From assembly GCA_903921455.1 (NCBI GenBank), contig CAIXPZ010000162.1, positions 1-40,584 on the forward strand: a stretch of 40,584 nt of DNA, written 5' to 3'. Of this stretch, positions 21,616 to 30,711 are shown piece after piece. The notes under the pieces were generated by a model. That model made no database searches. It saw only the letters and a list, made by a program, of their open reading frames with translations, and was not told where the DNA came from. The number at the start of each line of letters is the position of its first letter. Position 1 is the first letter of the stretch. Origin of the DNA: an uncultured Verrucomicrobia subdivision 3 bacterium (GTDB taxonomy: Bacteria; Verrucomicrobiota; Verrucomicrobiae; Limisphaerales; UBA11358). The position numbers and the translations under genes were made by a program.

Positions 21616-24303
21616 TCAAAGAATCTGCGGCTGCGCCATTTCCGGATCCACGCCCAAATCCTTGATCGCCTGGGCGACAATTTTGCGGTCGATGAGTTTC
21701 TTTTCCGCGAGGGCGTAGAGCGTGCCGATGACGGTGGATTCCACGTCCACGCCGAAGAAGCGACGCAACCGGCCACGCGTGTCGCTGCGGCCAAAGCCAT
21801 CCGTGCCCAGGGTGAACAAGCCGCCCGGAACCCACGGCGCGATCTGGTCCGGCACGGTGCGGATGTTATCCGAAACCGCGATGAACGCCCCCGACTCCCT
21901 CGCCAGCAGGTTTTCGACGTAGCTTTTCTTCGGCGGCAACGCGGGATGCAAGATATTCCAACGCTGGGCGCGGATCGCATCCGAGCGCAGCAGCTTGTAA
22001 CTCGTCGCGCTCCAGACATCGGCGCTCACGCCATATTGCTCGGCAAGAATCGTCTGCGCCTTGAGCGCGGATTGCATGATGGAGCCGCTGCCGAAAAGGT
22101 GCGCTTTAATCTTTTTGCCTTCGACGCCAGGCTTGAATTTATACAACCCTTTCAGGATGCCATCCTCGACGCCGGCCGGCATGGGCGGCATGGGATGATT
22201 CTCATTATAGAGCGCGAGGTAATAGAACACGTCCTCATGCTCGACAAACATCCGGCGCATACCGTCGGTAATGATGACCGCGAGCTCATAGCCAAACGCC
22301 GGATCATACGGCAAACACGTGGGAATCGTGCCGGCATGCAGCAAACTGTGGCCGTCCTGATGCTGCAAGCCTTCCCCGTTCAGCGAGGTGCGGCCGGACG
22401 TCGCGCCGAGCAAAAAGCCTTTCGCCCGGATATCGCCGGCCAGCCAGAACAAATCACCGACACGCTGCGGACCAAACATCGAGTAGTAAGTGTAGAAGGG
22501 AATCATCGGCACGCCGTGCGAGGCGTAGCTCGTGCCGGCAGCGATGAAGGAGGACATCGCCCCCGCCTCGCTGATGCCCTCCTCGAGAATCTGGCCGTCC
22601 TTCTTTTCGAGATAATAGAGCAGCGACTTCTTGTCCACCGGCTCGTAAAGCTGGCCTTTCGGCGAATAGATGCCGATGTCCTTGAACAACGCATCCATGC
22701 CGAACGTGCGGGCTTCGTCCGGAATGATCGGCACGACATTCTTGCCCACGGTTTTGTGGCGGAGCAACAGCGTGATGAGCCGCACGAACGCCATGGTGGT
22801 TGAGGCCTCACTCGCCGTGCCCCTGGCAAACTCGGCAAAATAATCCAGCTTGGGCACGTCGAGCGTGACCGGACGGACGATGCGCGCCGGCACGAATCCG
22901 CCGAGCGCCTTGCGCCGCTCGAGGAGATATCTGGTCTCCGCGCTGTCGGCCGCCGGGCGAAAGAACGGCATGTCCGCGATGAGGTCGTCACTGATCGGAA
23001 TATCAAAACGGCGGCGGAACTCGCGGAGCTCCTTCTCGTTCATCTTCTTCTGCTGATGCGAAATATTTTTACCCTCGCCCGCCTCGCCCAGGCCATAGCC
23101 CTTGACGGTCTTCGCGAGCACCACGGTCGGCTGCCCCTTGTGCTCCGTCGCCGCCTGATAAGCCGCATACATCTTGCGCACATCGTGACCGCCGCGGAGC
23201 AGTTTGGAAATCTGCTCGTCGGTCAGATGATTCACGAGTTCGAGCAACTGCGGATACTTGCCGAAGAAGTGATTCCGGGTGTAGCTGCCGGGCTCGACGA
23301 TGTATTTCTGATAATCGCCGTCACAGCATTCCTCCATGCGCTTGAGCAGGAGGCCGGACTGGTCGCGCTTGATGATCGCGTCCCATTCGGTGCCCCAAAT
23401 GACCTTGATGACATTCCAGCCGGCACCGCGAAACAAACCCTCGAGTTCCTGAATAATCTTACCATTGCCGCGCACCGGTCCATCGAGCCGCTGCAAATTG
23501 CAGTTCACGACCCAGATAATATTGTCGAGGTTCTCGCGCGCGGCGAGCGTGATCGCACCGAGCGATTCGGGCTCGTCCGATTCGCCGTCGCCGAGGAACG
23601 CCCAGACCTTCGGCTCCGTTTTCCAGCTCACCAGGCCGCGGGCCTGCAGGTAGCGATTGAACCGCGCCTGATACAGCGACATGATCGGGCCGAGCCCCAT
23701 CGAGACCGTCGGGAACTGCCAAAACTCGGGCATCAGATACGGATGCGGATACGACGACAGACCGCCGCCGGGCGCGAGTTCCTGCCGGAAATTCTGCAGA
23801 TGCGATTCATCCAGGCGCCCTTCGAGGTAGGCACGGGCATACATACCCGGCGCAGCGTGCCCCTGGAAATAAACCTGGTCGCCGGGAAACTCCTCCGTCC
23901 GGCCGCGGAAAAAATGATTCTGCGCCACCTCGTAAAGCGTCGCGGACGACGCGAAGGAAGCGATATGGCCGCCGACGTTCGTGTTGGAGTTCGCCTTGAC
24001 CACCATCGCCATGGCGTTCCAACGCATCATGCTCTTGATGCGACGCTCAATGGCACGGTCACCGGGATATTCCGGCTGGTGTTCGGCGGGAATCGTGTTG
24101 AGGTAAGGGGTCGTCAGCCCCGCGGACGGACGCGGGGTGGTGCGCAATTGCTCCGCGAGTTTCTCCAGCAATCGAGCGGTGCGTTCCGGCCCCTGATTTT
24201 CCAGCGCCAGCTCAAAAACCGACTGCATGGAGTCCGACCATTTATCGCCATTGGCACTGCCGCCGGCGCGGGAACCGTAAATTTCTTTTTTGGATGCTTT
24301 CAC
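21616..24303 (-). CDS. aceE: Pyruvate dehydrogenase E1 component, homodimeric type
   Basis: An 895-residue AceE-type enzyme that decarboxylates pyruvate with thiamine diphosphate and passes the acetyl group to E2. It aligns throughout with the E. coli type: NTIPAEHQPEYPGD near the N-terminus, HFFRGRTEEFPGDQVYFQGH, LSSYPHPYLMPEFWQFPTVS, the ThDP site LGDGESDEPES with NCNLQRLDGPV, IPDEARTFGMDALF, and the C-terminal LGTDGFGRSDTR. Start uncertain: GTG 24303 gives MKASKKEIYGSRAGG; ATG 24348 is longer and ATG 24228 would remove part of the conserved N-terminal helix. No E2 or E3 gene is next to it. A lipoate ligase gene is divergent from it. Confidence 0.92.
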   Translation of the reverse strand: MKASKKEIYGSRAGGSANGDKWSDSMQSVFELALENQGPERTARLLEKLAEQLRTTPRPSAGLTTPYLNTIPAEHQPEYPGDRAIERRIKSMMRWNAMAMVVKANSNTNVGGHIASFASSATLYEVAQNHFFRGRTEEFPGDQVYFQGHAAPGMYARAYLEGRLDESHLQNFRQELAPGGGLSSYPHPYLMPEFWQFPTVSMGLGPIMSLYQARFNRYLQARGLVSWKTEPKVWAFLGDGESDEPESLGAITLAARENLDNIIWVVNCNLQRLDGPVRGNGKIIQELEGLFRGAGWNVIKVIWGTEWDAIIKRDQSGLLLKRMEECCDGDYQKYIVEPGSYTRNHFFGKYPQLLELVNHLTDEQISKLLRGGHDVRKMYAAYQAATEHKGQPTVVLAKTVKGYGLGEAGEGKNISHQQKKMNEKELREFRRRFDIPISDDLIADMPFFRPAADSAETRYLLERRKALGGFVPARIVRPVTLDVPKLDYFAEFARGTASEASTTMAFVRLITLLLRHKTVGKNVVPIIPDEARTFGMDALFKDIGIYSPKGQLYEPVDKKSLLYYLEKKDGQILEEGISEAGAMSSFIAAGTSYASHGVPMIPFYTYYSMFGPQRVGDLFWLAGDIRAKGFLLGATSGRTSLNGEGLQHQDGHSLLHAGTIPTCLPYDPAFGYELAVIITDGMRRMFVEHEDVFYYLALYNENHPMPPMPAGVEDGILKGLYKFKPGVEGKKIKAHLFGSGSIMQSALKAQTILAEQYGVSADVWSATSYKLLRSDAIRAQRWNILHPALPPKKSYVENLLARESGAFIAVSDNIRTVPDQIAPWVPGGLFTLGTDGFGRSDTRGRLRRFFGVDVESTVIGTLYALAEKKLIDRKIVAQAIKDLGVDPEMAQPQIL

Positions 24304-24395
24304 TTGGTTAAACTGGCATCGCTGAACACAGCAACGACACTGCCACATTAAACCGAATTTGTCTCGTCATCGCCAGCGAAATCAAAATCCAAACC

Positions 24396-25139
24396 ATGAA
24401 ACGCCTCGACCTCGCCCCCGCCCCGCCCGCCGAACAGCTCGCGGCCGACGAGGCGCTGCTCGACGCGTGCGAGGCCGGAGACAGTGAGGAAACGCTGATA
24501 TTCTGGGAGCCGCGCGACACGTTCGTCGTCGTCGGCTACGCCAACAAGATCGCCACCGAGGTCAACGTCGCCGCGTGCGCCGCCGCCGGCATCCCGATTT
24601 TTCGGCGCTGCTCCGGCGGCGGCACGGTCGTGCAGATGGCCGGCGGATTAAATTACAGCCTGATTCTGCGAATCGAGGAAAACGGCGACACCCGGAACAT
24701 CACCGCCGCGAACCAATTCATCATGGAGAAAAATCGCGCGGCGATTACGCAGGCGCTTGCCACCACCGCCGACCCGGTTCCGCCCGCCGCCATCACGGTG
24801 CGCGGTCACACCGACCTGTGCGTGGGTGACATCAAGTTTGCCGGCAACGCGCAACGGCGGCGCAAAAACTTTCTCCTCTTTCACGGCACGCTGCTGCTGA
24901 ATTGCGACTTGTCACTCATCAGCAAACTGCTCTGGATGCCGTCGCAGCAGCCGGATTATCGAGGGAACCGACCGCACGAAAAATTTGTGACCAACTTGAA
25001 TCGGCCGGTCGCACAGGTAAAAGCCGCGTTCGCAAAAGTTTGGGGGGCAAACGAAGAATTAAAAAATCCGCCGCCGGCAGAAATCGCCAGACTCGCCCGC
25101 GAAAAATACTCAACGCGCGAGTGGAATTTTAAGTTTTAG
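24396..25139 (+). CDS. Lipoate-protein ligase A family protein
   Basis: A 247-residue BPL/LplA/LipB-fold protein. It has the motif RRCSGGGTVVQMAGGLNYSL (residues 70-89), which lines the lipoyl-adenylate site, the catalytic-lysine segment VGDIKFAGNAQRRR, and FLLFHGTLLLNCDLS. Such enzymes attach lipoate or octanoate to E2 domains. Being divergent from aceE, it may lipoylate the pyruvate dehydrogenase E2; this is inference. It lacks the separate C-terminal domain of E. coli LplA, though about 40 residues follow. Its end overlaps the convergent fumarase gene by 4 bp. Confidence 0.88.
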   Translation: MKRLDLAPAPPAEQLAADEALLDACEAGDSEETLIFWEPRDTFVVVGYANKIATEVNVAACAAAGIPIFRRCSGGGTVVQMAGGLNYSLILRIEENGDTRNITAANQFIMEKNRAAITQALATTADPVPPAAITVRGHTDLCVGDIKFAGNAQRRRKNFLLFHGTLLLNCDLSLISKLLWMPSQQPDYRGNRPHEKFVTNLNRPVAQVKAAFAKVWGANEELKNPPPAEIARLAREKYSTREWNFKF

Positions 25140-25711
25140 AGTCGTGCCGCCAGCGCCGCCTGGCTCTGCGCGAAGATCTCCTCGTGCAGCGAGCGGCCGC
25201 GCGCATCAATCGTCACCACCGCCGGAAAGTCCACCACTTCCAATTCCCAAATCGCTTCGGGCGAGCCGAATTCCTCCTTGAAATAGACGTTGCGGACTTT
25301 TTTCACGCAATCCGCCAGCACCTGCGCCGCGCCACCGATGGCGTGCAGATACACACAGCCATATTCTTTGCACGCGGCCTGGGTCTTCGGCCCCATCCCG
25401 CCTTTGCCGATGACGCCACGCAGGCCGAAGTCGCGGATAACCTGCCATTGATATGGCTCCTCACGAATGGAGGTCGTCGGGCCGGCGGCGGTGCATTTGA
25501 AGGTGCCGTCGGGCTGCGGCATCATCACCGGCCCGCAGTGATAAATGATGCCATCCTGGAAACTCACGCCGGCCGGCAGCCTGCCACCCTCGTGCAGATA
25601 TTTATGCACCGCGTCGCGCCCCGTGAATACGATGCCGGAGATCAGCACCTCATCGCCGACCTTCAGCGCGCGAATTTTCTCTTCCGAAAAAGGAAAGCTC
25701 AATTTGATCAT
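25136..25711 (-). CDS. Class I fumarate hydratase, beta (C-terminal) subunit
   Basis: A 191-residue protein matching the C-terminal domain of class I fumarases and the TtdB tartrate dehydratase subunit: KVGDEVLISGIVFTGRDAVHKYL, GIIYHCGPVM, AGPTTSIREE, VIGKGGMGPKTQAACKEYG and IWELEVVDFPAVVTIDARG. The enzyme interconverts fumarate and malate, with the iron-sulfur cluster held by the alpha subunit. No alpha gene is adjacent; recN lies upstream, so the alpha gene must be elsewhere if the protein works in this role. ATG 25711. It could also be the beta subunit of a related hydratase. Confidence 0.85.
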   Translation of the reverse strand: MIKLSFPFSEEKIRALKVGDEVLISGIVFTGRDAVHKYLHEGGRLPAGVSFQDGIIYHCGPVMMPQPDGTFKCTAAGPTTSIREEPYQWQVIRDFGLRGVIGKGGMGPKTQAACKEYGCVYLHAIGGAAQVLADCVKKVRNVYFKEEFGSPEAIWELEVVDFPAVVTIDARGRSLHEEIFAQSQAALAARL

Positions 25712-25769
25712 AATAATTCAGAAATATGCAACACAGTCGCAACAATCGGCAAAGGGGAAAAGCCAAAAA

Positions 25770-27470
25770 TCATTTCAGCAGTGCCGCGGCATGCTTCCGG
25801 GCGGCATCGCTCTGACCGCCGAGCATCCGCGCCAGTTCGGTGACGCGCGATTTTTTGTCCAGCAAGGTGATTTCGGAAATCGTCCGGCCCTGTTTCACCG
25901 CCTTGGTAACGACGTAATGCGCATCCGCCGGAGCCGCCACCTGCGGCAGATGCGTGATGCAAAACACCTGCCGCCGGGCGGCAATCTGCCGCATCTTTTC
26001 GCCCACCGCATTCGCCGTTTCGCCACCGACATTGGCGTCCACTTCATCGAAGACCAGCACGGGAATCTCATCCTCCGCGGCCAGCACAGTCTTGAGGGCC
26101 AACATCACACGCGCCATTTCGCCAGAGGAGGCAATCGCGCGCAGCGGCTTGGCCGGCTCGCCGGGATTGGGAGCAAACTGGAATTCGACGGCGTCGAATC
26201 CAGAGGAACCAGGAGATGGCAGATGGGAGTCAGGGTCGTTGTGCCCCATCGGCCATCCGTCAGCTGCGACCTCCTGCCGGATGTCAAACCGGCTTTGCTT
26301 AAAACCCAAATCAGCCAACTGCTGGCTCACGGCTTGGGCCAGCTGCGGGATGATCTTGCGGCGCGCCGCCGAAAGCTTTTTGCCGGCGCTCACGATTTCC
26401 GCATCCAGCTTCGCCAAAGCCACGTTCAGGCGCGCGAGTTCAGCATCGCGGCTTTCAAGCGCGTGCAATTTCGTCTTCGCCGCGTCGCCGAAAGCGACAA
26501 CTTCCGCGAGCGTTGCGCCATATTTGCGCTTGAGCGTGTGCAGCACGTTTAATCTTTCCTCCAATTCCGCCAAGCGCTCGGGGTCCACATCCACCTTATC
26601 GGCATAACGGGACAGCTCGGTTTGCAACTCGCGCAAAGTCTCGCCCGCCTGCGCATGGAGTTCAACGAGGTTGCCGGCGACCGCATCCACCCGCTGCAAT
26701 TCGGCCAGCACGCGGCCAATGACGCCGGATTGCGTGAGCAGGGAATTTTCATTCTCACTCAACGCGTCCAACGCCGCCTGGCTCAATTGCAGCAGCTTCG
26801 CGGCATTGCTGGCGCGATTGAATTCCGCCGTGACCGCCGGCTCCTCGTCCGGCTGCAGGCGCGCGGCTGATATTTCCTGAACTTGAAAGCGCAACAGGTC
26901 AAGCTGCTGCGCGTAGGTTTTTTCATCCACGATGAGCGCAGCCTTTTCATTTTCCAGTGCGCGGCGGCGTTGCGCCAAGGCGCCAAACGCCGCGCGGTCT
27001 TTTTCCAAACCGCCGAACGCGTCGAGAATCGCCAGTTGTTTCGCGGCGTGCAGCAAAGACTGGTGGTCATGTGGTCCATGCATATCCACGAGCGATTCGC
27101 CCAGCGCGGCCAAGGTGGCCAGCGTGGTGGCCGAACCGTTGATGAACTGGCGATTGGCGCCCGCGCTGGTGAACGACCGTTTGAGGACAAGCTGATGGTC
27201 CTCGCACGGCTCCAGGCCATGCTCCTCCAGAAAACCTTTCAGCGGGGCGCGCAGCCGCTTCACGTCGAACACCGCCTCCACGGAACAACTCTCCTCGCCG
27301 CTGCGGATCAGCGTGCGATCGGCGCGCTCGCCGAGGACGAGATTGAGCGCGCCCAGGATGATGGACTTGCCCGCACCGGTCTCGCCGGTGATGACGTTGC
27401 AACCGGGCTGGAGTTCCAGCGTGAGGTCGGTCACGAGGGCGAGGTTTTTGATGCGCAAGGTCGTCAACAT
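25770..27470 (-). CDS. recN: DNA repair protein RecN
   Basis: A 566-residue SMC-like ATPase that acts in repair of double-strand breaks by holding DNA ends. It starts MLTTLRIKNLALVTDLTLEL, has Walker A GETGAGKS at residues 29-36, a long central coiled-coil region with acidic and basic helices, the signature SSGEMARVMLALK and Walker B PVLVFDEVDANVGGETA near the C-terminus. ATG 27470 matches the family N-terminus; the frame extends upstream to 27548 without family-like sequence. The length is close to the usual 550-560 residues. The fumarase gene follows after 58 bp on the same strand. Confidence 0.95.
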   Translation of the reverse strand: MLTTLRIKNLALVTDLTLELQPGCNVITGETGAGKSIILGALNLVLGERADRTLIRSGEESCSVEAVFDVKRLRAPLKGFLEEHGLEPCEDHQLVLKRSFTSAGANRQFINGSATTLATLAALGESLVDMHGPHDHQSLLHAAKQLAILDAFGGLEKDRAAFGALAQRRRALENEKAALIVDEKTYAQQLDLLRFQVQEISAARLQPDEEPAVTAEFNRASNAAKLLQLSQAALDALSENENSLLTQSGVIGRVLAELQRVDAVAGNLVELHAQAGETLRELQTELSRYADKVDVDPERLAELEERLNVLHTLKRKYGATLAEVVAFGDAAKTKLHALESRDAELARLNVALAKLDAEIVSAGKKLSAARRKIIPQLAQAVSQQLADLGFKQSRFDIRQEVAADGWPMGHNDPDSHLPSPGSSGFDAVEFQFAPNPGEPAKPLRAIASSGEMARVMLALKTVLAAEDEIPVLVFDEVDANVGGETANAVGEKMRQIAARRQVFCITHLPQVAAPADAHYVVTKAVKQGRTISEITLLDKKSRVTELARMLGGQSDAARKHAAALLK

Positions 27471-27674
27471 GGGGCGAATGACAACACAACTTTGCGGATT
27501 GCGGGACGTTGGGCAAACAGAAAAAGCGTTTCCGCTGAAGCCAATCACCGCCGATGAACCATCAGGCGATGAAAATCAAGGTTGCCCTGCCGGTTAAGAG
27601 ACTAGCCCAATACTTGCTTGCCGTTTCTCGGACTCAATCATAATCTTTCTTACATCAGCCTTGAGGAAACCATT

Positions 27675-28613
27675 ATGTCCAAAACACGCACTTGGTTAGT
27701 TAATCGTCCTGCTGCAATAACGTCAGGCCGGAAGACGCACCGTCACCAGGCTTTCACCCTCATTGAATTGCTGGTCGTGATCGCCATCATCGCGATCCTA
27801 GCGGCAATGCTATTGCCCGCCTTGAGCAAGGCGAAACAAAAAGCCACGACGGCAACGTGTTTGAGCAATGTGAAGCAACTCGCACTGGCTTGGATCATGT
27901 ATTCGGACGACAACGGCGACTTGCTGGTCAACTTGAGCACGTATTTGCCGACCGGCACCGAAGGCATGCCCTGGCGCACAGCCATCGCCAACGTCACAAC
28001 TCCGCTGCCAACCGGGGTTACGGCCAATACCGAACAGGCGCAAAAATTCCTCACAGAAATGGGATTTGAGAAACCCACGCCCACCATCGAGGGACCACTT
28101 TTTAAATACTGTAAAAACGGTGACATGGTGCATCGTCCCGGCGACAAGCGCTACCAACTGCCGGTGAGCGCCGGTTATAAGGGCCAATATTCCTGGGACA
28201 GTTATTCCGGGTCGGGTTATTTGAATGGCGAGGCGCGTGCCAGCGCCAACAACATCAACAAGCGGACACTCATCGGCCGCCCGAGCGACAAATTCATCTG
28301 GGCGGAGGGGGCCGATATGCGCGGAGAAAACCTCGGCTCCTGGCAGATGAATCCCAGTTCGCTGGCGGCTAATTTTTCGGGTGCCACCTTCGGCGATTCA
28401 CCAGCCGCTTTTCATGTGACGGCGGCGGTGTTTAATTTTTGCGACGGTCACGCGGAGAGCCACCGCTGGCAGGATCCCACAACCATCGCCTATGCGAACG
28501 ACACCACGGCCACCAAAGATTCATCCGGAACTTCCAAGAGCAATGCCCAACACGCAGGGAACGTGGATGCCATGTGGTGCGCCAGCCATTATGCCGGCAA
28601 CCAAAATCAGTGA
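27675..28613 (+). CDS. Type II secretion/pilin-like protein with prepilin leader
   Basis: A 312-residue protein. After a basic leader it has the prepilin signal [20 protein letters not shown], cleaved before Phe by a prepilin peptidase, with a conserved Glu at +5. The hydrophobic helix continues to [11 protein letters not shown], then [19 protein letters not shown]. Near the C-terminus [13 protein letters not shown] resembles the DG-type motif seen in the large families of such proteins in Verrucomicrobia, Planctomycetes and Lentisphaerae. These proteins are thought to be pseudopilins or surface proteins; the role is not established. GAGGAAA precedes ATG 27675 at good spacing. No secretion genes are adjacent, as is common for this family. 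Confidence 0.88.
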   Translation: MSKTRTWLVNRPAAITSGRKTHRHQAFTLIELLVVIAIIAILAAMLLPALSKAKQKATTATCLSNVKQLALAWIMYSDDNGDLLVNLSTYLPTGTEGMPWRTAIANVTTPLPTGVTANTEQAQKFLTEMGFEKPTPTIEGPLFKYCKNGDMVHRPGDKRYQLPVSAGYKGQYSWDSYSGSGYLNGEARASANNINKRTLIGRPSDKFIWAEGADMRGENLGSWQMNPSSLAANFSGATFGDSPAAFHVTAAVFNFCDGHAESHRWQDPTTIAYANDTTATKDSSGTSKSNAQHAGNVDAMWCASHYAGNQNQ

Positions 28614-28739
28614 TCCCTTAAAAGCCCTTAAGTTCTGCCGCCCCAACTTCGTCTAAACGGCGGCGCCGGGCGACAAACCGGCAGTTAAATTTTATTCGCT
28701 GGAAATTCGGCGGCTGTGCTAACGTTGGCCGCGCGAATC

Positions 28740-29525
28740 ATGGCATTTTCCCTTACCTTCCTTGGCAGCGGCACCTCGCAGGGCGTGCCGCTCATCGGCG
28801 TGGAATATCCGCCGGAGTATCTGGCGAACCCCAAGAACTGGCGCACGCGCCCGGCGATTTATGTCGCCACGGACACCACCAAGCTCGTCGTGGACACGCC
28901 GCCGGAATTCCGCCTCCAATGCCTGCGCGAGAAGATCAACCACCTCGACGCCGTGCTGGTCACCCACGCCCACGCCGACCACATCCTCGGCATGGACGAC
29001 TGCCGGCGCTTCTGCGACCTGCGCGGCGACACGACGCTACCGATCTACGCCAGCGAAGCGACCATGGGGCACCTGCGCCGCATATTCATCTACGCTTTCC
29101 ACCAAGGCCCGTGGCCAAAAGGCTATTTCAAGCCGGAAGAGCGGGTCATCACCGGCCCGTTTGAAATCGGCGACTTGCGCATCACGCCGCTGGATCTGCC
29201 GCATGGCCGGATGACCACGACAGGATTTTTGTTCGAACAAGACGGGCGCAAACGGCTGGCGTATCTAAGCGACTGCAAAGAAATCCCGGACACCGTGATG
29301 GCGCAAGTGCGCGGCGTGGAAATCGCCGTGCTGGACGCGCTACGGCACAAACCCCATCCCACCCACATGTGCCTCGACGAGGCGCTGACCGCAGCGCGGC
29401 GCATCAACGCAGAACAGACTTACTTCACCCATCTCACCCACGATTATGACCACGACAAATCGCAGGCGGAATTGCCGGCGGGCATCACGCTGGCGTGGGA
29501 CGGCTTGAAAGTGACCGGCAAATAA
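28740..29525 (+). CDS. MBL-fold metallohydrolase (PhnP-like)
   Basis: A 261-residue metallo-beta-lactamase-fold enzyme. It starts [16 protein letters not shown], has the metal motif [13 protein letters not shown] (residues 75-87), [12 protein letters not shown], and later metal ligands in [13 protein letters not shown] and YLSDCKEIP, ending THLTHDYDH. This layout fits phosphodiesterases related to PhnP. The substrate is unknown. The stop overlaps the start of the GH5 gene by one base, so they are translationally coupled. Confidence 0.88.
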   Translation: MAFSLTFLGSGTSQGVPLIGVEYPPEYLANPKNWRTRPAIYVATDTTKLVVDTPPEFRLQCLREKINHLDAVLVTHAHADHILGMDDCRRFCDLRGDTTLPIYASEATMGHLRRIFIYAFHQGPWPKGYFKPEERVITGPFEIGDLRITPLDLPHGRMTTTGFLFEQDGRKRLAYLSDCKEIPDTVMAQVRGVEIAVLDALRHKPHPTHMCLDEALTAARRINAEQTYFTHLTHDYDHDKSQAELPAGITLAWDGLKVTGK

Positions 29526-30673
29526 TGAAAACCTATTTCACCGTCCTATTCGCGGCCATGGCCATCGCCGCACACGCCACCGACGAACCGGCGTTCGCCC
29601 CGACCAATCCAGCGGAGATGCAGCCGCTCGCCCGACACGACACCCCGGCGTTCCGCGCCGCGAAACTTTTTCAGCACGGCGTGAACCTCGGCAATTATCT
29701 CGAAGCGCCGCCGGGCCAGAGCTGGGGCGTCGCGGTGGCGGCGGATGAATTTGCCGCCATGAAACGCGAAGGCTTTGACCACGTGCGCGTGCCCATCGGC
29801 TGGCACCATTACGCGGGACCGGCACCGGCCTTCAAGCTCGCTCCGGAAATTTTTGCGCGCGTGGATTTTGTGGTGACGAATGCGCTAGCCAAGCAGCTGG
29901 CGGTGATGATCAACATCCACCATTTCGCCGAGCTGGATAAAAACCCCGCCGGCGCCACGGAAGAATTCCTGAAAATCTGGGCACAGATCGCCGCGCACTA
30001 CCAGAAATTTCCGGCCTCGCTCGCCTTTGAACTGGACAACGAACCGCATGACCAAGCGACGACGGCTTTGATGAATCCGATCCATGCCCGCGCCATCGCC
30101 GAAATCCGCCGGACAAATCCCCAACGAACGATCTTTGTGGAGCCGGGCAAATGGGGCAGCATCGAGGAATTGAATCAGCTCGTGTTGCCGCCGGACGACC
30201 AGATCATCGTCTCGGTGCATTGCTACGAGCCGTTTCATTTCACGCACCAGGGGGCGACGTGGACGGGCCGGGATTTCCTGCAGACGGGCATCGTGTTCCC
30301 CGGACCGCCAGCCAAGCCGCTGCAGCCGGACAGGTCACTCGAACCCAAACCGTGGGTGCTTGACTGGATCAAGAAATACAACACGCTGGCGGCGGACAAA
30401 AATCCCAGCAGCCCGGCCGCCTTCGCCGGCAAATTGAAATTCGTCCATGACTGGTCGGAATATTATGGCCGGCCGGTGCACCTCGGGGAATTCGGCGCGT
30501 TTACCCGCGCGGATGCACAATCGCGGGCGAATTTTTACTCAGCCTTCCGCCACGCAGCCCAAGACCGACAACTCGGCTGGTGCATCTGGGACTGGAGCGC
30601 CGGATTCCGCTACTGGGACCGCAAAAACCACCGTCCGGTCGAGGGAATGCACGAAGCGCTTTTCGGCCAATGA
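29525..30673 (+). CDS. Exported glycoside hydrolase family 5 (cellulase-like)
   Basis: A 382-residue secreted enzyme with signal peptide ([18 protein letters not shown]). The TIM-barrel has HGVNLGNYLEAP near residue 51, FDHVRVPIGWHHY near 85-96, INIHHFAE near 130, the general acid/base Glu173 in FELDNEPHD and the nucleophile candidate Glu322 in HLGEFGAFT. These are features of GH5 endoglucanases and related beta-glycosidases. It probably acts on an external beta-glucan; the exact substrate cannot be told. ATG 29525 overlaps the stop of the MBL gene by one base, and the next gene follows closely. Confidence 0.9.
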   Translation: MKTYFTVLFAAMAIAAHATDEPAFAPTNPAEMQPLARHDTPAFRAAKLFQHGVNLGNYLEAPPGQSWGVAVAADEFAAMKREGFDHVRVPIGWHHYAGPAPAFKLAPEIFARVDFVVTNALAKQLAVMINIHHFAELDKNPAGATEEFLKIWAQIAAHYQKFPASLAFELDNEPHDQATTALMNPIHARAIAEIRRTNPQRTIFVEPGKWGSIEELNQLVLPPDDQIIVSVHCYEPFHFTHQGATWTGRDFLQTGIVFPGPPAKPLQPDRSLEPKPWVLDWIKKYNTLAADKNPSSPAAFAGKLKFVHDWSEYYGRPVHLGEFGAFTRADAQSRANFYSAFRHAAQDRQLGWCIWDWSAGFRYWDRKNHRPVEGMHEALFGQ

Positions 30674-30711
30674 AATTGAACCGGGCTGGACCAAGGCAGT
30701 CAAATCACGAC

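Noticed and set aside
23056..24351. A 431-codon plus-strand frame
   Set aside because: It is antisense to aceE, a well-matched gene, and shows no family-like motif.
28637..28664. Terminator after the pseudopilin gene
   Set aside because: GCCGCC/GGCGGC pair with a 16-nt loop but no T-tract follows; in GC-rich DNA such short pairs are common.
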